Shown here one piece after another: positions 1 through 11,883 of a stretch of DNA of 64,000 nucleotides. The position numbers and the translations under genes were made by a program. The stretch is taken from NCBI GenBank assembly GCA_026120035.1, contig JALRME010000002.1:2046001-2110000 (forward strand), read 5' to 3'. The stretch is from Coleophoma eucalyptorum. Taxonomy: Eukaryota; Ascomycota; Leotiomycetes; Helotiales; Dermateaceae. Positions within the stretch are counted from its first letter, which is position 1; each line of letters opens with the position of its first letter. The notes under the pieces are model-generated. The model did no database searches, had not been told where the DNA came from, and saw only the letters and a list, made by a program, of their open reading frames with translations.

Positions 1-2220
1 ATAAGCCGGAAGAGCCAAAGTACATCCAGTTTCCTTACCTCGAAGCTGGTACCATCATTGATGGCAAGCCCGCTTTGAATCGGTGGTCTCACTTTGTCAC
101 CAAGGATCATGACTTCCCTGGTGCTCAGGTAGGAATCCATACCGTCCCCCCAATCGCAAAGTGCATATGCTGATGATATTATAGTCTATGCTTTATGCCG
201 CTGGTGTACCTGATAAGGCGACCATGAAGACAGCTCCCCATGTTGGCATATCGGCTGTCTGGTGGGAAGGCAACCCATGCAAGTAAGATCTTGATGTGGA
301 ATCTGAAACAGAGATTGAACAAGGATTTGAATGCTAATATGGTTCTTACAGCACTCACTGTGAGCTATATCGATATTTCGGAATCACTATTAGACGCTAA
401 TGTATGGCCTCTTAGTAAACGACCTCGGCAAGCTCGTTAAGGAGGCAGTTGAGAAGGACGGCATGTTGGGCTGGCAATATGCTACCGTTGGAGTCTCCGA
501 CGGGCAGACTATGGGATCTGATGGTATTTTGCCTCGCTCCTTTTCCAATCATTTAATTATGCTTTATTCAAATTCATTCCTTTCTGGCTATCAATTCTAT
601 GCACCCTCTTTGCCATGAGCCCAAAGGTAGAAGATCACTGACCATTTCAAGGCATGAGATACTCTCTCCAAACTCGAGAAATCATTGCAGACTCGATCGA
701 AACCGTAACCTGTGCTCAGCGTCATGATGCGAACATCTCTATTCCTGGTTGCGACAAGAACATGCCTGGAGTTATTATGGCTGCATCTCGTCACAATCGT
801 CCATTCATCATGATCTATGGTGGCACCATTCTAAAGGGCTTTTCAAAGCTGCTGAATAAGGACATCAACATCAGCACGTGTTATGAAGCCCAAGGTTCGC
901 TGGCATATGGTAAGCTCCATGCTGCTGTCAATCCCGGAGCTCCAGGATGCACTCCCAGCGATGTCATGGTAAGCCACATATTGCAGTTTCTCCTCGCTAA
1001 ACTCGACTGACTATGGTGCAGGACGATCTTGAGCGACACGCATGCCCCGGTGCTGGTGCTTGTGGAGGAATGTACACTGCAAACACCATGTCAACTGCCA
1101 TTGAGGCGATGGGTCTATCTCTCCCTGGGTCTTCTTCTACCCCTGCCACCTCACCAGCCAAGATGCGTGAATGTGCTAAGGCAGCTCAAGCTATCAAGGT
1201 TTGCATGGAGAAAAATATCCGACCAAGTGACCTTCTTACCAAGGAATCATTTGAGAATGCCCTCGTCTTGACCATGGCTCTTGGTGGATCGACTAATGCA
1301 GTTCTACACTTTCTTGCGATGGCGTGAGTAATTTCTATATATGAAAAGGCTTATCTTGAAAATACTGATTGATTTGATAACTTAGTGGAACAGCTCAAGT
1401 ACCAATTACCATTGATGATGTACAAAGAGTCAGCAATAAGATCCCCTTTATTGCGGATCTTGCCCCTAGCGGCAAGTACTTTATGGAGGATCTCTATAAC
1501 GTCGGAGGAACCCCTGCAGTACTCAAACTCTTAGTTGCAGCCGGCTTAGTCAATGGCAATATCCCTACTGTCACTGGAAAGACACTCGCTGAGAATATCG
1601 AACCATTCCCATCCCTCGCACAAGACCAGGTTATCATCCGACCACTCTCCAACCCCATCAAAGCTACAGGCCACTTGCAAATCCTTCGAGGAAACCTCTC
1701 GCCTGGGGGAGCCGTTGCGAAAATCACTGGAAAAGAAGGACTGAGCTTCACAGGCAAGGCTCGTGTGTTTAATAAGGAACATGAGCTTAACACTGCATTG
1801 TTGGCTGGGAAGATTCCACATGGAGAGAATTTGGTACTTATTGTCAGATACGAAGGTCCGAAGGGTGGACCCGGTATGCCAGAGCAACTTCGAGCATCTG
1901 CAGCTATCATGGGAGCAGGTTTGACCAACGTTGCTCTCGTTACTGATGGCCGATATTCAGGAGCTAGCCACGGATTCATCGTTGGTCATGTTGTGCCTGA
2001 AGCTGCTGTTGGTGGTCCAATTGCTGTTGTGAAAGACAATGATATTGTCACAATCTCTGCAAAGACGAATACCTTGAGTATGGACGTGAGCGATGAGGAG
2101 ATTGTGGAGCGTCTCAAATCATGGAGGCCTCCTGCGCCTATCACAAACCGAGGTGTCCTAGCCAAATATGCCAGATTGGTCGGTGATGCATCTCACGGTG
2201 CCATGACTGATCTCTTCTAA
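1..2220 (+). CDS. ILV3: Dihydroxy-acid dehydratase (ILV3/IlvD family), 5' end outside window
   Basis: IlvD/Edd-family [Fe-S] enzyme converting 2,3-dihydroxy-isovalerate to 2-oxoisovalerate in valine/isoleucine synthesis, usually mitochondrial. The exons I read are <1..128, 185..282, 352..359, 416..523, 652..968, 1022..1323 and 1386..2220, and all phases close to the stop at 2218-2220. Cluster cysteines are visible in NPCN (exon 2), PGCDKNMPG (exon 5) and [11 protein letters not shown] (exon 6). The active-site serine lies in [10 protein letters not shown] and the C-terminus is typical of the family. The third exon is only 8 nt. The sequence differs enough from the classical yeast enzyme that it may be one of the ILV3 paralogues many moulds carry. 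The N-terminus and targeting peptide are outside the window, so location cannot be judged. Family assignment is firm; the role as main enzyme or paralogue is open. Confidence 0.93.
352..359 (+). other. 8-nt micro-exon of the dehydratase gene
   Basis: Bases 352-359 lie between a 69-nt intron (283-351, GTAAGA...CAG) and a 56-nt intron (360-415, GTGAGC...TAG). Joining 282 to 352 and 359 to 416 gives C-N-T-H-L-N-D-L, the expected run after the first Fe-S cysteine, and keeps frame. Without it, the sequence around NPCN cannot be joined to [10 protein letters not shown]. Confidence 0.85.
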
Positions 2221-2899
2221 TCGAAAGGGCTAACCTCATAAGTCTTTCTCATCTTGTCTCTAGAAATCTTTCTACTATGAATATCGATGGAATGGTTCTT
2301 TTTGCATTACTAGAGCATTTGGGCATGATTTTTAAGCAGAAGACTAAACAGTGGTTATAGAGGTCTTTAGAGTAGCAACGCCTGTTTTACTGTAGCCTGC
2401 ATCGATATCGTTGCGAAACAAAAAAAATCATCACTGCCTAGTAGAAGCCATTTGATGCAGTATGTAATATAACATACTGGAAACATTTCATCACTGTGAC
2501 ATGACGTCTTTGACATGACGTCGCGTATTTTAGCAGTGCAAGTCAAATCACTGAAAATACTTAGGTGATTGGATTTGTGCAGATATATATCATTAGGTAG
2601 CTTTTAGCAACTGAACTGCATATTTCCTTATCAAAAATATAAATTCCCTGGTCCTGAAAAAGGGTATCGAAATTGAATTACTAAATGCGTTCCGGTGACT
2701 GGGTGATCCGCTGCAAGCGTGGAGAGCTCCAAGACAAGCATCCTCGGTAAAAATCTCCGAGCTCTTCTTACAGCTTGCCTGACCACAATCCCCAAAGACT
2801 AAGATAAGTATCTACCAACTCCGCCACGAACTATCACTCTTCGCATCCCAAGAGGACCTTCCACCTTCCTCGATTGATCCGGAGTCGAAGCCCACAACA
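2221..2899. other. Intergenic: dehydratase 3' side / NDUFAF3 promoter
   Basis: No coding potential was seen. The stretch holds the 3' UTR of the dehydratase gene and the promoter of the next gene. It also contains a tandem CRE-like repeat (listed separately) at about 400 bp before the next ATG. Confidence 0.6.
2497..2524. promoter_or_regulatory. Tandem CRE-like sites (TGACGTC twice)
   Basis: Two 14-bp units share the core TGACATGACGTC and sit directly side by side (2497-2510 and 2511-2524). Each holds TGACGTC, seven of the eight bases of the ATF/CREB site TGACGTCA. The nearest downstream start is 2900. Binding by an ATF-type bZIP protein is an inference from the motif only. Confidence 0.4.
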
Positions 2900-3799
2900 A
2901 TGCCACCTCTTCGACCTACGCCAACGCTCTCGCGCCCCAGCATCTATGAGCTCGCAACCTCTCTCCTCTCACCAAGCACCTGCCACGCCCGACTCCAAAG
3001 CACACGAAGCATACGAGCCCATTCCCAGCTTTCGCCCATGCGTACACGGTGCAATTCACAGCTTCCAAGAGCTTGTATTGGAGCCCACAAAAGAGCCTTC
3101 ATACATACGACGCGCGCCCGCAGCGCAGCACCGAAATCCCACGACCGCGGGCCCGTCTCGACAGAAACCACGCAGACATCATTCGAGTCTATGGATGTGC
3201 TCGGGAACACGCCAGCACCGGGTACTGCGATTGATGCGTGTCTCTGGGACGGGTTCCATCTCGATAATGGCTACAAAGTGCATGGCGGTTCGGGGGTCTT
3301 ACTGGTTAGTGGAGAGGTGTTTGAATGGAAGCCTTGGGAGTGCAATCCCGATACTAAGAAGATGGTAAATAAGAAGGGGCAATGGGAGGTTGACGACGAG
3401 GCTTGGGGGCTGTTTAAGGTGGTTTGGCCGAAACCTGGTACGTTCATATTAATCCCAGTCTTCGCGGTAGCTACCCATTGATTGCGAAGCACAAAGAAAT
3501 ATCTTGAAGTAGCTTACTGATTTGATCCTTATCCAGACCTCTTGATTATTGGCCTCGGCAAGGACATGCGCCCGATCAGCCCTTCAACAAGACGTTATAT
3601 TAACAGTCTTGGAATTCGTATTGAGATCCAGGATACCCGGAATGCGGCTGCACAGTTTAACCTCCTGGCAACTGAGAGAGGTGTTAGTAGTGTGGCTGCA
3701 GCTATGATACCTCTGGGTTGGAGGGAGGGCGTCGGTGTCAAATTGGCCAATGGTCCTGTGGAAGGAACCGAGGGCGCTGATGAGAGTCTATATTTGTAG
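2900..3799 (+). CDS. NDUFAF3: NADH dehydrogenase assembly factor 3-like (DUF498/Mth938) protein
   Basis: Two exons, 2900..3437 and 3537..3799 (intron 3438-3536), give 266 aa. The first ~110 residues are rich in Arg, Ser, Thr and Pro with few acids, as in a mitochondrial presequence. The remainder is the Mth938/DUF498 fold, with the signature VHGGSGVLLVSGEVFEWKPW, the segment DLLIIGLGKDMRPISPSTRR across the splice site, and the NLLATERGVSSVAAAMIP stretch near the end. In animals this family (NDUFAF3) helps assemble the Q-module of respiratory complex I in the mitochondrial matrix. The same role is inferred here from family membership. The start was chosen because it opens the presequence and no earlier in-frame ATG fits. 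Confidence 0.88.
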
Positions 3800-6380
3800 G
3801 ATATGGGCATTTGTACGATATGGCATAGTCTTGTGAAGAGACAAAATTTTATGATATATAATATAACGCTATTCCTCTTCCTCTCCCAGCTATAATCCAA
3901 GGTCTGATTGCAGGATAAGCTGAAATTGTGAACCTGTTGCCAAAACCACATTGTGAACGGCCACTTCCCGTACTCTGTTCAAGTCCTTTGATTGTACTGA
4001 ACTATCAAATGGTAGGTATAAAGAGAAAAGGTAACATGGGAAGTACGACCTAGAGTAGCATTAAGCGAGCTCTCATAGGAAAGGTGAAGGGGTGTTTTTT
4101 CCGCATGAGCAATTTAAGATAGCAATTGAAGATATTTGTGGAGTAATAAAAGAAGATGTCCGTGAGTTACTAGGAGAGAGTAGAAGTCTATGTGCTTTCG
4201 GTAGCTGGAAAGAGTACCCAAGTAATCGTAAATAGTTTACACCCGGTAGATGAGTCCGAATGGCCAGCCCTTGTTTATATAAGGTACTGCTACCTACTGC
4301 TCGCTTACTGCAACAAGCCAGGCCCTACTCAAACAAATTCAGAGCAAATATGGCAAACCAGCTCATAGACTTCCTCGTCAACAAAGCCTCGAGCGTAGCG
4401 AACTTCTAGGACACATACAGAAGGCGAGTTCTCGCTTTTTAGAGCACTCTGCTGTTTCTCTGGTATCATCGTTTTACACAGCCTAAGAGAACTGTGAAAT
4501 ATGCTAAACTTCTATATATGACAAAAATTCTTGTATATGAAGGTATCCAGTATCACCGTATTAGGTTCATTACACTTCGTTTTGAGGCTATTCACGACTC
4601 TATTTTCCCGCTATTCCGAGACCTCATTGACGTCGATAAAACCTGTATATATATGCTCATTTGGACACTCAAATTACGAGCTCTCTAGGCTGAATTACTC
4701 ACAGTTTTACACATGAATTTCTCAGTCTCATAAGAACGAAGAATCAAAATTCGATGTCGAAAAGCTAGCCTATTGAACAGATACACAGCGCAGGAGAACA
4801 GAACCAACCAACTTGCAAATTATCCAGATCATTCGACCGCCGAATTTGTATCTCCATTATGCAAGTTATCATATTTACCTCGTTATATGCCATGTTTCCG
4901 TTGGCAAGAAACTGAAGCTACTTATCAAAGCTCTGGCTATAGTACTTATAATATTCCTTTCTCCTAGGCCTTGCGATTAGATAAGTAGCGTCAGATGTCA
5001 GATTATCTGATTTTGGATATGCAAGTAAATGATGAATTGGATATACTCGGAAGAATATTTAAACCAATTAAGTTCGATCTCCGCTAAAGTTGTGTAAATA
5101 ATTGTGCTGCCGAATACCCACAGGTGATTGCCTGCTGTAGGTGTCTTCGGGGTAAATTTGAGGTCATGGACCGAAAGTCCGTAGCTGAGTTCGGCATTTC
5201 GCTGTTAATCTCGGCACCCGCAGTTGGTCTCGGGGCCCGATATCTCCAGGTTAAACTTGGATCCAGGAATGATTTTGTCATAGCCGATGATCTTCTGTTC
5301 TTCCGAGAGGCCGTTAAGTTGAATGGATCATAATTTTGTGTCTCGTATCCTCCTTCCTGCGTTGGATGCGCGGCAGTTAGGGAGTAGTTGTCTGGGCATG
5401 GTTGGGTTATCTACCCTATTAACCCACTTATTATGCTGAGAATACCTGTATGCTGGCTCAGTGAGGAGGAATGCGTAAGGTTTACACTTAACTCGCTTAT
5501 TTGCGAGATATTGCCCCAGGGACCATATAGCAACTGAGATAGAATTCCTTCGGCAGGGTACTGTATAATTTGATCCTTTGAGGAAGAATAGCGGATACTG
5601 AAGGTCGTGATGATGGACCGGTGCGTTTGTTTGAGTTTAACAAATACGAAAAGGGGCATGCATATTCATAGAAACATAAAGGTTTATGACTTTTCTCTGC
5701 AACAGCACAATAAATCCTTCTTCTAGGATTTGACGAGATATATTAAATCATTCGAGGTTAGCCATATATCGGTAAAAGCTTGCAAATTTGGGAGAATAAT
5801 CGGCAGTTGCACAAGAAAAAGTGGTCAGAACTATTTTTCGTGAGTTTTGATAAGCCCCTGTCGCACTGCACCAAATTTCGGGTAGTTGTGGTGGTGGCAC
5901 GAGTTGGAGCTGAACACGCGTTCATTCCCCTGTCACGGCGCTGTAATTAATTATATCGAAAATCTTTAATACGGTTGAAATCCATCAGTGCCGTAAATCT
6001 GGTCCGGTGAATGGGCAGTCTCTCGTGTACTGAGATGACATCACTTCCGTCTAAAATCTCACCACATGAGAAACTGTGCGTGCACTTTGGTATTCTCGGA
6101 ATTTATGCAAGTTGTGCATGCACGGGCGCTTGGTTGAGCTTCCTGGTCCCGAAGTTAGTCTTCGCCCAAAGATTGGCAGCCCGCTTTGCCTGGAAAGATA
6201 AACAAAATCAGACGGAAGACTTTCGTCCTTCGATGTTTTTTCCCGCTTTAGTCTGACCATCATGGTTGAAAATAACCTCCACGTCTGACCCAGAGTAGTC
6301 GGCTCAATTGCGTACACGAGCTCTGTACGGAGTATATCAATCGTGTGTTGATATTTCGCGATCGCTTCTTCAGCCTTATC
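3800..6380. other. Gene-poor AT-rich stretch
   Basis: No gene could be supported. From about 4300 to 6000 the DNA is clearly richer in A and T than the flanking genes, and open frames are short and unlike known proteins. One frame at 5124-5333 resembles a piece of a fungal membrane protein (see findings). The last ~350 bases are probably the promoter and leader of the membrane-protein gene starting at 6381. No terminal repeats or transposase motifs were seen. Confidence 0.5.
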
Positions 6381-9300
6381 ATGGCAGATCGGGAACAAGT
6401 TCAAGGTTCCTTGAACCAGGAACCACAACTGGAGGGCTCTATTTTGAGTGGAGGAGAACAGCCTCAGGATACTGCGGCCAAGCACGAGACGCGTCCAGCT
6501 ACTCAATCTTTCAACAATGTATCCAACAATGCACCAGTTCAAGGGGAGAAAGCGGAGGAGAAACCGAAGCCTTCGAAGCTGAAGACGCTCTGGGGAAAGT
6601 TAGGACTGGAGCCAGGGATTCTCATGATGATGTTCAAGTATGTATCTGTCTCCCAAATCGCTGTTCCGGCTAACAATTGAAGGGGCTCGATTGCACCTAC
6701 CATAGGCATTGCCATCTACCAGGCTGATGTTGTCGCCAACTACTTTGGTACATTAGGTTATCTCGTCGCGATTATTTCCGTAATTTCCCTGAGCATCATG
6801 CCACGAGCCAAATACTTCCAGACACTCCTGCTGAATTTGTTTGGCATTTGTATTGGCGCCGCTATCTCGTTACTCGGTCTCTGGTCTTCAATCAAGGCCC
6901 GAGAGCATACAACCCCAGCCGGATCAACGGCGTCCTATAATTCTTCGCAGAGTGCTGTGTGTGCTATTTGGTTGTTTGCAAACATTTGGTTTGCGAATAC
7001 TCTCAGAGCTAAAATACCTGCTCTGCAATTCCCCGCCATTATGTATAGTATCTTCACCAACGTTGCCTTCACATTTGGGCCCCTCTTCTCAACCACGCCT
7101 ATAGCAGAAGCATTCATGAAAAGACTTCTCACAGCCTTCCTAAGTGCTTTCGCTCTTGCTACTGGTGTTAACCTGTTCATAATCCCGGTTTCGTCACGGA
7201 CGGTCGTCTTCAAGGAAACAGCAGGATACTTGCTTGCTTTACGCGGCACAATTAAAGCAACTACAGCATACATTACCAGCTTGGAAAGCAGTGATATGTT
7301 TACCGCAGGTGATGAAGCTGATGAGGAGGTATATCAAAATGGAAAGGACAAGAAACAAAGCAAAAGCAACTCGCAGGCTCAGTCAAAGGAACACCCGGAG
7401 GCCACAGCTCTTAAAGGGGCTATTACTGGTCTTACTGCTTTACATGGAAAGTTACATGGTGATTTACCTTTTGCAAAACGAGAAATAGCCTGGGGAAAAC
7501 TTGATGCAGATGATATCCAGCAAATATTCACATTACTGAGAGGCATTCTTATTCCACTGGTGGGCATGAGCACCATAACCGACATCTTTGAGAGGATCGC
7601 TGCACGCCGGGGTTGGATCAAACTTAGTCATCCTTCGCCTTATGATAAACTACAATCTTGGGAACGCTGCCCAGAATCCGAGAAGGAGGCAGAGAAGAAA
7701 ATATGGAATGATGTGATGAAGACGCTCCACGAACCTTTTGCAGTTGTGAGCCAAGCCATGGATGAGGGCCTGGCCCATGCTGGAATTGTTCTGGAGCTTC
7801 TTCCAAAGCCTAAAAAGAAGACGGGAGACGATGTCGAAGCGGCAGATGCGTCAGAGGTGAAGCCTGGTGATCCTGGATTTGCGAAGTACCTGGACCTGAA
7901 GATGAAGGAGTTTTATGAGAAGCGTGGAGTAGTATTAAAGGCGTGGGCTGCAGAGAAGGGCTTGTCTGAGGAAATTTTCGATTCAGCCAAACCACTAGCT
8001 GATGACCCCAAAGATATCACCCCCGATACCGCCCAGCATCGACGAGACCAGCAGCAGTTATATATGATACTATACATGGAGCACCTTTTATACTCAACTG
8101 GAACAGCAATCTCTGCACTTGTCAAATTTGCCGATGGCAAAATTGAGGATGGTACTATGAAGAAGAAAAGAATTATATTTCTTGGAATGCGACGTCTGAA
8201 GAAATGGCTACTAAGCGTTCGTAGCGAGGAAGACACCAATGCAGATGACCTGTCGCCAGACTCCCTGGAAGCCGGCAATAATAACATATATATGGGTGCT
8301 GGCTACAAACCAAAGATGGACCCTGAACATTTACCCGCCGTGACTGCATGGCAGAAATTTGGCAATGGACTTCGAGCAATTCCAAGATTCCTCGGTTCCG
8401 TCGAATCTGCTTTCGGATTTCGTGTTGCCTGTGCCACTTTGACAATAGGAATTATAGGATTCTTGGAGAAAACACAGGCGTTTTTTGTCCAGCAGAGATT
8501 GGTATGGGCAATGATTATCATTGCTATTGGTAGGTTCTCCTGCTGATTGTTAAAGATATTGCTGACAGTCCTCAAGGTATGACCATGACATCTGGCCAGT
8601 CAATGTTCGGATTCTTCGGTCGAGTTGCGGGGACAGCCATAGCCATGGTAGCCTCGTTCGTGATCTGGTATATCGTTGATGGTCATCCAGCGGGTGTCAT
8701 TGTTATGCTCTGGCTCTTTATATTCCTTGAGATGTACTTATTTCTGAAGTTCCCTCGTTTTATACCAATCTGGCTGGTTGCCATCGTAACGCAGGTCCTC
8801 ATCATTGGCTATGAGCTCCAGGTGAAAAGGATTGGCATAGCTGCATCGACAATACTTCAACCATATTATCCGTAAGCATACAATTTTAGAGGCCTTGTTT
8901 TGTTGCTGATCGTTGCTCGCAGTATCTACGAACTTGCCCCTTACAGACTTGCTTGTGTGGCAGGAGGTTCATTGGTAGCTTTCATTTGGACCATCTTCCC
9001 CTATCCACTTTCAGATCGTAGCTGGCTCCGGCAAGACCTTGGCTCGACGCTATATCTTCTTGCAAATTATTATAGCGTTGTACATGCCACGATTGGGACA
9101 CGCTTGCACAATGCTGAGGGGGATCCGGACCTCAAATCAAGTCCTGGCCGTCGCCTTGAAAAGGTACGACATCGTATCTTTGGAAAACTGCTGCTTCTGT
9201 TACCATCACTCAAACAACATGCCGATTGGCAGAAGTGGGAGATCACTATCGGAGGCAAGTTTCCGAGAGAAACCTATGACGCCGTCACATTAAGAGCGAC

Positions 9301-9838
9301 CCAGTAAGTCAACCATCAACTTTGTTGAGAAAACTTGGCTGACAACCCATACAGTATCATGAATTATCTTTCACTTATATCCTATGCAACGCAGACATGG
9401 AGTGCCGCCAACCAGGCAAGCAAAGAAGATCCCAATGCAGCAGTTTGGCTACATGATCTTGCAAACCTTGTTGATAGCATTAATCCGACCTCTCACCAAG
9501 TTACATCCATTCTCTCGTTGCTTTCAGCTTCTGTTCGTACAGGCATGGCTCTTCCGCCTTATATTCAACTCCCTCAGCCATACGATTTATCTCGTCGACT
9601 AATGAAACTGGACAAAGGCGTCTTGGATGCACGTCACGTCCAGGAACCAGGCTATAGTGCATACGCCGTCATGCAAGTTGCTAGCAGTCTTATCACTGAT
9701 GATCTGAGTGCTCTTGTTGAACATGTCAAGGACCTTGTAGGCGAGACGGATTTCACTTTCAGGGTTGTCAGTAGCGAGTCTTCTGTCGGCAGTTCAGGTT
9801 CAGATACAGCAGTCTCTGGGAAAGGGAAGAACGATTAG
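6381..9838 (+). CDS. BRE4-like integral membrane protein (aromatic acid exporter/FUSC-type, DUF2422-DUF2421)
   Basis: Exons 6381..6637, 6683..8529, 8577..8871, 8923..9303 and 9355..9838 join in frame to 1087 aa. After a polar N-terminus (about 85 residues) a hydrophobic block follows (KGSIAPTIGIAIYQADVV onward) with about six membrane segments. A long charged cytosolic region with helical KEHPEATALKGAITGL-type sequence comes next, then a second set of membrane segments from about residue 690, and a soluble DUF2421-like tail. This two-half layout is that of yeast Bre4 and of fungal FUSC/ArAE-like transporters, linked to drug or organic-anion efflux. The substrate is unknown. An earlier in-frame ATG-containing extension (from 6345) exists, but 6381 opens a typical polar start. 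It converges with the hydrolase gene downstream. Confidence 0.85.
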
Positions 9839-10279
9839 TGATTTACAAAAGCTACATGGCGATAAGGCGATTTAATACTGGATGGACATATAATTATACT
9901 ATTGGTGATACTTAATGCGATGAGCCAGTCGGGAGAAATCTTCTGGATGTATACTGGATATTGTCTTGGCAAAATAAAAGTTGAGATACCTGCGAGATGG
10001 CTCCTTCAACCTGCTGTCTTACGCAAATATAGCCATGTACACAGATGGTTCAAAATGATTTAGTTTCCGTGTTATAAATGTCATCCTTCGTCAAGCTTAC
10101 GTAGTATATATCTTTCGGAATGAAAAGCCTATGAACGCCTCTTAAACGTGTGTGCAAAAAATCGCCATGACCGACGCCCTATCGCTTACCCCGGGTCCAT
10201 ATAGGTTTGCTCAATCGACCTCTAACATCCTCCGTCAATTCAATAGCCTCAGATGGGTAGCACGATAATATTTTGGTAA
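9839..10279. other. Intergenic between convergent genes
   Basis: 3' regions of the membrane-protein gene (plus) and of the hydrolase gene (minus). Nothing else was seen. Confidence 0.6.
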
Positions 10280-11599
10280 TCACAGCTCGTTTTCAATTCC
10301 AAAATCTTTCATGTCACCCGTGCTGCTTTCATACCATTCATTTGTCGTCCACTCCACGATGAAGCGTTTGGCATCCTCCGATAAGGCATAGTACCCTGGA
10401 TTGTCCTTTGGGAAGAACATGGCTATGAATATATCGGTTAGTCTTCTACATTACTTAGAGGGATTCGAAGGGAAGGACATACTCATATGCGCACTCGTTT
10501 CATCCTGTGCTGCATCATTGATTGCTTCATGGAAATAATCCCTCGCCGCCGTCTTGGGCAGGTTACAGAACGTCCTCTGATTCCCGATGACACTTCCTAC
10601 AAGGCTGCCTTGCTTGTTGATAGCTTTCTGGCCCAGGCGCGTATAGAGGTTGGCCCAACCGACGTGGAGTTCCTTGTTCAGCTGCACCATAGCTGCAACT
10701 CTCTTCTTCAAATCCTCTCCTTTCATAAGGCAACCTACGAATTCGAGGTGCGAATATGCCCATGTCCACCCGCTAGTGATTTGGTCTCGGTTCCAGTACG
10801 CTGTTGCGCCTCCTGCTGCTACGGCTCCGACTGCTCCTGCGTACATTGCCATCTTGCCCCATCGCTGCCATGCTGGTGCGTTTGAACTTACCTCTGGAGC
10901 TGGTAAGGCTGCTACAGGTTCTTTCTTCTCTTCCTTTTTCGCATCCATGCTTGTGGCAGCAGTACCACTACCCCAAAGAGCTCCTGTTAGCCCGCTCAAT
11001 TGGGTGAGTGCTGAGCTAGCGGCATTATAATGATCCTCAGCTCCGTGTGCAACGACACCAGGTGCAATTCCGAGATATGGTGTGTCGAAAGCTAGGACGC
11101 CTTGTATGTACGGAAACATGAAGCCATTTAAACTTGCATCGATGCCGCCTTTACCATCGTCAGCTGCTGTCGTTGACTCGGTAGCAACCGGTTTATCGTT
11201 CGTCAGACTTAGTAACGCCTCCGCCGCAACAATGCCGCCCATAGAGTGCCCGATCAGGATCGTGCGAACCGACGGGTCGACTGTTGGTGAAGGAGTGGCA
11301 TTGGATACTTCAATGTCGATGACTTTCTCTAGTAGCCAATCTCGGAATCGAGATACGCATTCTGTGAGATCGCCGCGAGTTTCGAAGGTTGGATAGACGA
11401 TGGCGCGCACGTCTACTTTCGGGAGGCCGTGGGAGACCAGGGCTCTGAGGTGCTCGGGAAACGACCCGAAAGTATTATCATCGCCCTATAAATAAGTTAG
11501 TGTATGTTCTTGTTTTGGTAAATATATTCCTGATATTTACTAAGAAAGTCTTCATACCTTAAAACCGTGAATGAAACATAGAACAAGCGTTTTCTTCAT
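10280..11599 (-). CDS. Alpha/beta-hydrolase, DUF676/lipase-like serine esterase
   Basis: Exons, read on the minus strand, are 11599..11558, 11485..10483 and 10422..10280, giving 395 aa. The first exon encodes only 14 residues (ending FIHGFK) and carries the strand with the oxyanion HG motif typical of lipase folds. The nucleophile elbow GHSMGG is at about residues 93-98. A hydrophobic helix near MAMYAGAVGAVAAGGATAYW suggests one membrane segment around residue 230, so the protein may be membrane-attached. The C-terminal exon encodes MFFPKDNPGYYALSEDAKRF, which looks conserved. It is related to fungal proteins annotated as DUF676 or GPI-deacylase-like; substrate not known. The single-exon reading from 11410 would lack the oxyanion strand, so the three-exon model is preferred. 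It is divergent from the deaminase gene. Confidence 0.8.
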
Positions 11600-11883
11600 T
11601 TTGCTTGAGGCATGTTTGAATGATCTCGAGGTAGGAGGTCAGGCTGGAAAGTAAGGAAGCTTTTGAGACATTGGCAGAATTGAGAGCGGTGTGATGCAAG
11701 GCTGACGATTAAACTTGAAGAACTCCGCAATGTGCAAACCAGCACGTCTTGCGTTTCGACACCTGCAGATTGTATTTGAGTACAATCATTGGTCACGATG
11801 GATTGAGTGCTCTAATAGCTGATCTGTTTTACCAAAGATTCCGATTTGAGCTCTTGACAGGCTCCGACAGCATCAGTGACGCA

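Noticed and set aside
1494..1979. 161-codon minus-strand frame across the dehydratase
   Set aside because: It is antisense to a well-supported conserved exon and has no recognisable domain.
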